From: Waddliaceae bacterium
GTDB lineage: Bacteria > Chlamydiota > Chlamydiia > Chlamydiales > SLOH01
DNA: 5,983 nucleotides
Direction of reading: 5' to 3'
Assembly (NCBI GenBank): GCA_007132595.1
Contig: SLOH01000031.1
Location: forward strand, 1 to 5,983
Shown piece by piece: positions 1 through 5,467 of this stretch. The notes beneath the pieces were generated by a model. The model had not been told where the DNA came from. It worked only from the letters and a program-made list of their open reading frames with translations, and ran no database searches. The translations under genes were made by a program, and so were the position numbers. Every line of letters starts with the position of its first letter. Positions within the stretch are counted from its first letter, which is position 1.

Positions 1-969
1 TCAAGACTTGTGCTAAAAAATCTCAAAATACAACTCAACTCAATCGGCGATCAAGAGACAAGGCTTGAATACCGCTCACAGCTTCGCAAGTATCTTGCCG
101 AGAGCTTCGACCTTCTCTCCCCCGAGAGCCAAGAGAGATTTAACACAAACCCTTTGCGCATTCTCGACTCAAAAGACCCGCGTGACAAAGAAATACTGAA
201 AAACGCCCCACCGCTTGTCGACTTCCTCAACGAAGAGTCAAGAGAGCATTTTCAAAACGTCCAGTTGCTTCTCAAACAATTAAAGATCCCTTTTGAGCTT
301 AATCCTCGCCTCGTTCGTGGACTTGACTACTACAATCGAACGGTCTTTGAAATCACTTCTGAGAGTCTTGGAGCGCAAAACAGTATCGCCGGCGGCGGGC
401 GCTACGATGGGCTGATTCAAACGCTTGGAGGACCCCAAACCCCCGCGCTTGGATTTGGAGTCGGCTTAGAACGCTTAATCCAAACGATTATCAATCAAAA
501 GCGACCTGCCCCCCCGCCTGCAGCTCCGGTTTTATACTTTATTCCTCTAGGAGACGAAGCAAAGCAGACATGCTTTACGCTCACCCACCAACTAAGAGCC
601 GATGGAATCTTTGCCCAAATGGATTTATCCGGGAAAAAACTCGGAAAAATGATGACCACAGCAAACAACATGGGCGCAAAATTCGTCGCTGTCGTAGGGG
701 AGGAGGAGCTTGCCAAAGGGGAAGTCGAACTAAAGGAAATGCACTCGGGCACAACCCATAAAGCGCCACTTTTTAACCTCTCTCGCATTTTACGTGTAGA
801 AGCGAAAGGCGACAGCTTTATCCAGGTGTGGAATGAAATGAATGAGCCCTTCAGTCATCCGCTAGAAGCGGCATTTTTTCTTGAAAAAATCAAACACTCC
901 ATCGAAGAGACAAATACACTGTCAGAAACCCTCAAAGACGCCATGAAAAAAATGGAAGAACTTCTATGA
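1..969 (+). CDS. hisS: Histidyl-tRNA synthetase, 3' part (start outside window)
   Basis: This is a class II aminoacyl-tRNA synthetase that charges tRNA(His) with histidine in the cytoplasm. The frame is open from base 1, and the GTG at base 10 is internal: the residues before it continue the family's core, so the gene is cut by the window edge. About 150 N-terminal residues (motifs 1 and 2) are missing, judging from E. coli HisRS. Counting from base 1, the histidine-specific signature LVRGLDYYNRTVFE is at about 104-117, with its catalytic Arg at 106. AGGGRYDG follows at 130-137 and motif 3 GFGVGLERL at 151-159. A proline-rich linker leads to the anticodon-binding domain, about 176-265. The protein then runs on for about 57 residues past the point where E. 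coli HisRS ends, finishing in a charged, probably helical segment. It lies upstream of aspS, a common bacterial pairing. The identification is firm; the role of the tail is unknown. Confidence 0.96.
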   Translation, partial: SRLVLKNLKIQLNSIGDQETRLEYRSQLRKYLAESFDLLSPESQERFNTNPLRILDSKDPRDKEILKNAPPLVDFLNEESREHFQNVQLLLKQLKIPFELNPRLVRGLDYYNRTVFEITSESLGAQNSIAGGGRYDGLIQTLGGPQTPALGFGVGLERLIQTIINQKRPAPPPAAPVLYFIPLGDEAKQTCFTLTHQLRADGIFAQMDLSGKKLGKMMTTANNMGAKFVAVVGEEELAKGEVELKEMHSGTTHKAPLFNLSRILRVEAKGDSFIQVWNEMNEPFSHPLEAAFFLEKIKHSIEETNTLSETLKDAMKKMEELL

Positions 970-974
970 AAGAC

Positions 975-1002
975 CTGGGAATCCAAGGCACACGTGCATA
1001 AT
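975..1002 (+). promoter_or_regulatory. Weak candidate sigma-70-like promoter before aspS
   Basis: In the 76-bp gap between hisS and aspS, CATAAT at 997-1002 matches five of six bases of the -10 consensus. The hexamer 16 bp upstream, CTGGGA at 975-980, is a poor -35 (three of six). It would start transcription near 1009, giving a leader of roughly 35 nt for aspS. aspS may equally be transcribed by read-through from hisS, since no terminator is visible in the gap. Confidence 0.22.
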
Positions 1003-1045
1003 TTCTCTTTCTAAACATCTTAACTACTTTAATTTACGGATCGCA

Positions 1046-2827
1046 ATGTTAGACTATCGACCCACACATAAAAACCATCAACTGACAAAAGAAGATATTG
1101 GAAAAACTGTCACACTTTCCGGCTGGGTCCATCGCGCGCGCGATCACGGCGGGCTTATTTTCGTCGATCTACGCGATCGTTTTGGGCTGACCCAAGCGGT
1201 CTTTGACCCGGAAAAAAACTTAAAACTTCACTCGCGTGCGGAAAAACTGCGAAGCGAGTGGGTGATTACTCTCCAAGGCACAGTCGTTTCGCGCGCTGAA
1301 GGGATGTCCAACCCTAAACTTCCAACCGGAGAGATAGAGGTTGAAGTGCATGAGATGGAAGTGCTTTCAAAATCTAAAACTCCCCCGATTTCAATTTCAG
1401 ATGCAAAGGTTGAAGCAGGCGATGAGGTGCGCCTGAAGTATCGCTACCTCGATATCCGCAGAGGAAGGATTGCAAACAACCTAATTTTGCGCCACAAGGC
1501 GCAACTTGCTGCGCGCAACTTTCTCGACAAACAGGAGTATCTTGAAATCACGACCCCAATTATGGCAAAATCCACTCCTGAGACCGGCGCTAGAGACTAC
1601 CTTGTACCTTCAAGAGTGTATCCTGGCTCTTTCTTTGCGCTCCCGCAGTCTCCTCAGATCTATAAGCAGCTTCTCATGCTCTCTGGGATGCACCGCTATT
1701 TCCAAATCGCCCAGTGCTTTAGAGATGAAGATTTAAGATCTGATCGCCAGCCGGAATTTACTCAAGTCGACATTGAAATGAGCTTTGCAACTCCTGAAGA
1801 GCTAATGGCACTCACTGAGAACCTGGTAAAAGAGATTTTTCTCACATGTAAAGGGATCGAAATTAAAGCTCCTTTTCAAAGGCTCACGTATGAAGACTGC
1901 ATGAAAAGATACGGGACAGACAAGCCCGACACCCGATTTGGGATGGAAATTGCAATTATTGATGACATCGCAAGCCGCTCAACCTTTTCGGTCTTCAAGG
2001 AACAGATCGAGTCAGAAGGAACTGTCCGCGGCATCTGTGTCAAAGGCGGCGCTGATATCTCTCGAAAGAGTATCGATGACTACACAAAGTTTGTCGGGCA
2101 ACTAGGAATCCGAGGGCTTGCTTGGATGAAGTACCAAGAAGAGGGTCTCTCATCGAGCATAGTCAAATTCTTCTCGGAGGAGCAGCAGCAGCAGCTCATC
2201 GACCGAACAGGTGCTGAAAAAGGCGATCTTATTTTTATGATCGCAGATGAAAAATCAAACACTCTGCAAGCACTTGACCACTTAAGGCGCAAGCTTGCGA
2301 GAGATCGCGATCTTATCCCGAAAAATGTGTATGAACCGCTTTGGGTGACAGACTTCCCCCTATTTCACTGGAACAAGGAAGAGCAAATCATTGAAAGTGA
2401 GCACCATCCATTCACCTCCCCACACTTTGAGGATCTATCACTTCTAGATAGCGACCCTTTGAAAGTACGCTCTCTTGGTTATGATCTCGTTCTTCACGGT
2501 CATGAAATTGGTGGGGGCTCACAAAGGATTCACGACAATAATCTACAGACAAAAATCTTTGAGATCCTTCAGCTAACTCCTGAAGAAGTCAAACGTCGGT
2601 TTGGCTTCTTTCTTGATGCGCTTAGCTTTGGAACTCCTCCTCACCTGGGGATTGCCCTTGGCCTTGACCGGCTAATGATGATCCTCTGTGACACGGAAAA
2701 TATCCGCGATGTGATCGCATTTCCTAAAACACAAAAGGCGGCAGATCTAATGAGCTCAAGCCCTTCTGAAGTGGCAAAGTCGCAGCTCGACCTTTTAAAA
2801 CTATCTATAGAGGTACCCGATGAATAA
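1046..2827 (+). CDS. aspS: Aspartyl-tRNA synthetase, probably non-discriminating (Asp/Asn)
   Basis: This class II synthetase of the bacterial type, 593 aa (usual range about 580-600), attaches aspartate to tRNA(Asp) and probably also tRNA(Asn). The N-terminal OB-fold anticodon-binding domain spans about 1-110. The catalytic core has GARDYLVPSR at 181-190, QSPQ at 201-204, motif 2 FRDEDLRSDRQPEFTQ at 225-240 and motif 3 GIALGLDRL at 535-543 with its Arg at 542. The bacterial GAD insertion domain lies at about 285-420. His34 (in DHGG) and Gly86 occupy the two positions that are His31/Gly82 in the non-discriminating P. aeruginosa enzyme and Leu/Lys in E. coli. A Thr is inserted in the flipping loop (PET-GARD, usually PEGARD). 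The ATG at 1046 is the first plausible start: the frame is open upstream but has no earlier ATG, and the family N-terminus fits. Its SD is weak (CGGA). The 3' end overlaps mip by 8 nt. Confidence 0.97.
   Translation: MLDYRPTHKNHQLTKEDIGKTVTLSGWVHRARDHGGLIFVDLRDRFGLTQAVFDPEKNLKLHSRAEKLRSEWVITLQGTVVSRAEGMSNPKLPTGEIEVEVHEMEVLSKSKTPPISISDAKVEAGDEVRLKYRYLDIRRGRIANNLILRHKAQLAARNFLDKQEYLEITTPIMAKSTPETGARDYLVPSRVYPGSFFALPQSPQIYKQLLMLSGMHRYFQIAQCFRDEDLRSDRQPEFTQVDIEMSFATPEELMALTENLVKEIFLTCKGIEIKAPFQRLTYEDCMKRYGTDKPDTRFGMEIAIIDDIASRSTFSVFKEQIESEGTVRGICVKGGADISRKSIDDYTKFVGQLGIRGLAWMKYQEEGLSSSIVKFFSEEQQQQLIDRTGAEKGDLIFMIADEKSNTLQALDHLRRKLARDRDLIPKNVYEPLWVTDFPLFHWNKEEQIIESEHHPFTSPHFEDLSLLDSDPLKVRSLGYDLVLHGHEIGGGSQRIHDNNLQTKIFEILQLTPEEVKRRFGFFLDALSFGTPPHLGIALGLDRLMMILCDTENIRDVIAFPKTQKAADLMSSSPSEVAKSQLDLLKLSIEVPDE
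2809..2813 (+). promoter_or_regulatory. Ribosome binding site of mip, inside aspS
   Basis: AGAGG stands 6 nt before the mip ATG at 2820, within the last codons of aspS. It supports this start and translation coupled to aspS. Confidence 0.6.
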
Positions 2828-3521
2828 ATGTATTCTTTGCTTGATACTAATGACAACTGCTTGCTTTGCAAATGAGCAAGAAAGCGATTTTAAACCGCTA
2901 ACCAAACAAGAGATCAAAACGCTTTCTGAAGCATTTGGTCACTTTATCGGTAAAACTGTCAATACTCCTGGCGTTTCTTTTGATTTAGATAGTCTAATCA
3001 AAGGAATGCGAGACGAAGCTGCCGGACGTCCCTCCCCTCTTTCCGATGAAGAGACAGAAGAGATGATGAAACGCATGCAGATGCAAGCAATCAGTGCACT
3101 TGCTCAAACGAACTTAAAGGAAGCGCAAGACTTTCTAAAGGACAATAAGGAAAAGCAAGGCGTCCGAGAAATTGTTCCCGGAAAACTGCAAGCAATCATC
3201 TTAGAGGAAGGTAAAGGAGAAACAGTCGGCGAGAGTGACACTCCTGTCGTTCATTTCACAGGAACTTTCCTATCAGGAGATATGTTCACCTCAACAGAGC
3301 AGCTTGGAAAAGCGATCCCACTGCCTTTGGACGGAACCATCGAGGGATTTAAAAAAGGAGTCCCCGGAATGAAAGAAGGAGAGAAGAGAAAGCTCTTTAT
3401 CCATCCCGATCTTGCCTACGGCACTTCAGGGCAACTTCCCCCAAACTCTTTGCTTATTTTCGAAATTGAGGTCGTAAAACTCCATGCGACTGACGAAGAT
3501 CAAACATCCGAGGGAAATTGA
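2820..3521 (+). CDS. mip: Mip-like FKBP-type peptidyl-prolyl isomerase, exported
   Basis: This is a 233-aa relative of the chlamydial/Legionella Mip and FkpA proteins, which catalyse proline cis-trans isomerisation or act as chaperones outside the cytoplasm. The N-terminus (residues 1-17) is a signal peptide: Lys3, a hydrophobic stretch, then TTAC-FA-NE. Cleavage may be by signal peptidase I after Ala17, or at Cys15 as a lipoprotein, although TTAC lacks the usual Leu at -3. An FKBP_N dimerisation domain follows at about 25-125 (SEAFGHFIGK, FLKDNKEK), then the FKBP domain at about 130-222 with GTIEGF at 172-177, DLAYG at 197-201 and LPPNSLLIFE at 206-215. Against FKBP12, Phe36, Ile56, Tyr82 and Phe99 are kept, but Tyr26 is Phe146, Asp37 is Thr157, Val55 is Thr173 and Trp59 is Phe177, so catalysis may be weak. 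The short tail is acidic. The start overlaps the end of aspS, and trmL begins on the mip stop codon. Confidence 0.93.
   Translation: MNKCILCLILMTTACFANEQESDFKPLTKQEIKTLSEAFGHFIGKTVNTPGVSFDLDSLIKGMRDEAAGRPSPLSDEETEEMMKRMQMQAISALAQTNLKEAQDFLKDNKEKQGVREIVPGKLQAIILEEGKGETVGESDTPVVHFTGTFLSGDMFTSTEQLGKAIPLPLDGTIEGFKKGVPGMKEGEKRKLFIHPDLAYGTSGQLPPNSLLIFEIEVVKLHATDEDQTSEGN
3510..3520 (+). promoter_or_regulatory. Ribosome binding site and TTG start of trmL
   Basis: GAGGGA (3510-3515) lies just before a TTG at 3518, which overlaps the TGA stop of mip. No ATG in this frame gives the conserved N-terminus (KVVLFEPQIPQNTGN), so the SD and the family alignment together fix the start at TTG. Confidence 0.65.
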
Positions 3522-3967
3522 AGGTCGTTCTTTTTGAACCGCAAATCCCGCAAAATACGGGAAATATCGTCCGCACCTGTTCTGTTACAGGGTGCGGACT
3601 TATTCTTGTCGAGCCCCTTGGCTTTTCCACAGCATCTCGCCACTTAAAACGCGCAGGACTCGATTACTGGGAAGGCGTCAACCTTATGAAAATAGATAAC
3701 TTAGACACTTTCTTAGAGGAGACTTCCGACCCCTTCTGGTTTTTTTCAAGCAAAGCTAAAGTCAACTACACAGATGTCTCATTCACAAGTCGCGATTTGC
3801 TTATTTTTGGCTCCGAAACCTCCGGCTTGCCGGCCCACTTTGAGCAAAAGTATAGCAAGCGTTTTCTTCGACTTCCGATGCAAAATGACAAGCGCTGTTT
3901 AAATCTAGCCACATCCGCTGGAATTGCTGTTTATGAAGCGTGGAGACAGCAAGGATTCCAATCTTAA
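3518..3967 (+). CDS. trmL: tRNA (cytidine/uridine-34-2'-O)-methyltransferase, SPOUT family
   Basis: This small SpoU/TrmH-class (SPOUT) enzyme of 149 aa (E. coli TrmL has 157) uses SAM to methylate the 2'-OH of the wobble nucleotide, in E. coli of two tRNA(Leu) species. It would work as a homodimer with a trefoil-knot SAM site. Motif 1 is PQNTGNIVRTC at 11-21 (Arg19), followed by VEPLGF at 31-36 and RAGLDYW at 45-51. Motif 2 is LIFGSETSGLP at 95-105. Motif 3 runs from LPMQNDKRCLNL at 119-130 into AGIAVYEAWRQ at 134-144; the usual RSLNLS appears here as RCLNLA, a mild change in the SAM-binding loop. It starts with TTG on the mip stop codon (TTGA overlap) and is the last gene of the aspS-mip-trmL run. 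In Chlamydia annotations the equivalent gene is usually called spoU or yibK. The tRNA target is inferred from the family. Confidence 0.93.
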   Translation: MKVVLFEPQIPQNTGNIVRTCSVTGCGLILVEPLGFSTASRHLKRAGLDYWEGVNLMKIDNLDTFLEETSDPFWFFSSKAKVNYTDVSFTSRDLLIFGSETSGLPAHFEQKYSKRFLRLPMQNDKRCLNLATSAGIAVYEAWRQQGFQS

Positions 3968-4090
3968 TTACCCGGCTTTTCTAGAAACCTCTGATTAACT
4001 CAGGATAATGATATTTTGCATGAATTTTTTCAAAAATTCGAAAAAACAAACGAACTTAGATTGTTTATAGTTTTCAGAGAAAATAGAGTG

Positions 4091-4121
4091 AAAAAAAGCG
4101 AAAGATTGACTCTTTCGCTTT
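4091..4121 (-). terminator. Intrinsic (Rho-independent) terminator of trxA
   Basis: An 11-bp perfect stem (AAAGCGAAAGA at 4121-4111 and TCTTTCGCTTT at 4105-4095, read on the - strand) closes a 5-nt loop and runs into seven T's (4097-4091). It begins only 6 nt after the trxA stop codon. On the + strand the hairpin is not followed by a T run, so it should terminate trxA and serve trmL only poorly. Confidence 0.88.
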
Positions 4122-4127
4122 CGAAAT

Positions 4128-4442
4128 TTAAAGCTCAGCGACCATTGACTTAAGCTCATCTGCATCCTTAACGCCAACAATGCGCTTGGATTCGTTTCCA
4201 TCTTTAAAGATAATAATCGTTGGAATAGATGTAACACCAAGAGCCGCCGGCTTGTTTTGCGAACTTTCAATGTCAAATTTTGCTACCTTCACTTCATCTA
4301 GAGAGGAGGCAAGCTCTTCAATTACAGGTTCCATCATCCGGCATGGACCGCACCAATCGGCGTAGAAATCAACAATTGTCACTCCACTTGCGATTTCCTG
4401 GTCAAAATTATCATCGTTTAAATGTTTGATATTTTCGGACAT
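4128..4442 (-). CDS. trxA: Thioredoxin
   Basis: This is a classical 104-aa cytoplasmic thioredoxin that reduces protein disulfides and donates electrons to enzymes such as ribonucleotide reductase, being recharged by thioredoxin reductase. The redox site WCGPC is at 30-34, the buried Asp of VDFYADW at 25, the cis-Pro loop TSIPT at 71-75 (Pro74), and the conserved Gly of the last strand at 90. There is no signal peptide, and length and motif order match E. coli TrxA. The ATG is confirmed by a strong SD 6 nt upstream. The gene stands alone on the - strand, convergent with trmL and divergent from trhO, with its own terminator, so it is probably a single-gene transcript. In Chlamydia, trxA is also next to spoU/trmL as I recall. 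Confidence 0.98.
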   Translation of the reverse strand: MSENIKHLNDDNFDQEIASGVTIVDFYADWCGPCRMMEPVIEELASSLDEVKVAKFDIESSQNKPAALGVTSIPTIIIFKDGNESKRIVGVKDADELKSMVAEL

Positions 4443-4447
4443 TATTT

Positions 4448-4453
4448 TCCTCC
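4448..4453 (-). promoter_or_regulatory. Strong Shine-Dalgarno site of trxA
   Basis: GGAGGA on the - strand, with GGAGG ending 6 nt before the trxA ATG. It is the best ribosome binding site in the window and contrasts with the absence of one in front of the divergent gene trhO. Confidence 0.85.
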
Positions 4454-4487
4454 ATTAAGAAATCAGTCTCCCACACCCGAGCTGTTT

Positions 4488-4521
4488 TTTCCAAGAAAAA
4501 AATCCGCATCTATGCTAACAT
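4488..4521 (+). promoter_or_regulatory. Candidate promoter of trhO in the divergent spacer
   Basis: TTTCCA (4488-4493) and TATGCT (4511-4516) are 17 bp apart, and each matches four of six consensus bases. An overlapping alternative is an extended -10, TGC-TAACAT (4513-4521). Either would start RNA only 0-6 nt before the trhO ATG at 4529. The spacer also holds a small hairpin, TTTTTTC-CAA-GAAAAAA (4485-4501). I could not pick a convincing trxA promoter on the - strand. Confidence 0.3.
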
Positions 4522-4528
4522 ATTTCGC

Positions 4529-5467
4529 ATGAAAAGCTACTGGATCCTAAGTTACTACTCCTATACAGACCTTATCGACCCTCATCAAGAGGTAAAAAAT
4601 CATAAGGATTTTTTTAAATCCAGAGATATCAAAAGCAGAGTGTATATTTCAGAGCAAGGAATCAATGGCCAACTCAGCGCATCCATTTCGCACGCTGAGG
4701 AGTATATGGAGTGGCTAAAAGCAAAACAGCCGTTTAAAGATATCGCATTCAAAATTCATCCCTTTGACGAGCATGTTTTCCCTAGAACGACTGTTAAGTA
4801 CCGTAAACAGCTTGTCGGTTATGACATGACAGCTGACCTTTCAAAAGGCGGCGAGCATATTTCTCCAAAGAAATGGAGAGAGTTGCTAGAAAGTGACAAA
4901 GATCTGTTACATCTGGATGTTAGAAACAGCTTTGAGTGGGATATCGGGCACTTCAAGGAGGCTGAAAGAGCGCCTTGCCAAACATCAAGAGACTTTGCAA
5001 AATTTGCAGACGATCTTGCCAACCGCGAGGGTGCAAAGGAAAAACCCGTCATGATGTCTTGCACCGGTGGGATCAGGTGTGAAATTTTCTCCGCCGTGCT
5101 TAAGGAAAAGGGATTTAAAAACGTATTTCAGTTAGATGGTGGAATGATCAACTACGGGCTAGAAGAGGATGGAGAGCATTGGCTTGGAAAGCTATTTGTC
5201 TTTGATGATCGGATGGCAGTTCCTTTAAACGAAAAAAGCGCCACCGTCATCGGAAAGTGTTACCACTGCAACTGCCCGATTGATGATTACTATAACTGCG
5301 CCAATATGGACTGTAACTTCCTATTCTTAAGCTGCAGCGATTGTATTAAAAGGTTAGAAGGTTGCTGTAGCACGCAGTGTCAAAATGCCCCTCGCTTGCG
5401 CCCTGTCTCAGAACAGAATCCAAACAAGCCCTTTCGAAAGAAATACCACTACGACAGCTCCCTTTAA
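4529..5467 (+). CDS. trhO: tRNA uridine-34 hydroxylase (rhodanese-related, YceA family)
   Basis: TrhO carries out the oxygen-dependent hydroxylation of U34, giving ho5U, the first step towards cmo5U/mo5U wobble modification. At 312 aa it is shorter than the E. coli protein (350). The N-terminal acylphosphatase-like/ferredoxin-fold domain, about 1-95, contains RVYISEQGINGQ (37-48). The rhodanese domain, about 105-225, has LDVRNSFEWDIGHF (129-142) and the active-site loop CTGGIRCE (178-185) with the catalytic Cys at 178. The C-terminal Cys-rich region has cysteines at 244, 247, 249, 257, 262, 269, 272, 279, 280 and 284, matching the pattern in E. coli YceA and chlamydial homologues; it is probably a metal site. 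The ATG at 4529 fits the family N-terminus but has no visible SD, so the mRNA could be nearly leaderless. The stop overlaps that of the convergent gene downstream. Confidence 0.93.
   Translation: MKSYWILSYYSYTDLIDPHQEVKNHKDFFKSRDIKSRVYISEQGINGQLSASISHAEEYMEWLKAKQPFKDIAFKIHPFDEHVFPRTTVKYRKQLVGYDMTADLSKGGEHISPKKWRELLESDKDLLHLDVRNSFEWDIGHFKEAERAPCQTSRDFAKFADDLANREGAKEKPVMMSCTGGIRCEIFSAVLKEKGFKNVFQLDGGMINYGLEEDGEHWLGKLFVFDDRMAVPLNEKSATVIGKCYHCNCPIDDYYNCANMDCNFLFLSCSDCIKRLEGCCSTQCQNAPRLRPVSEQNPNKPFRKKYHYDSSL

Noticed and set aside
495..788. 97-codon antisense frame within hisS
   Set aside because: Lies wholly inside a well-supported synthetase gene, has low-complexity composition, and has no family resemblance.
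991..996. CACGTG palindrome before aspS as an operator
   Set aside because: A single 6-bp palindrome with no repeat or flanking symmetry is not evidence of regulation.
1506..1736. 76-codon frame within aspS
   Set aside because: Shadow of the AspRS catalytic core, whose own frame has all the conserved motifs.
3988..4004. Short hairpin CTGA-TTAAC-TCAG after trmL
   Set aside because: Only a 4-bp stem and no T tract; too weak to call a terminator.
4022..4046. AT-only inverted repeats (GAATTTTT/AAAAATTC and TTTTTTC/GAAAAAA) as a trmL terminator
   Set aside because: Stems are almost all A-T, loops conflict with each other, and no T run follows on the + strand. They are expected by chance in such AT-rich DNA.
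4020..4070. 16-residue ORF (MNFFKNSKK...) in the trmL-trxA gap
   Set aside because: No SD, very AT-rich, low-complexity product; typical chance ORF.
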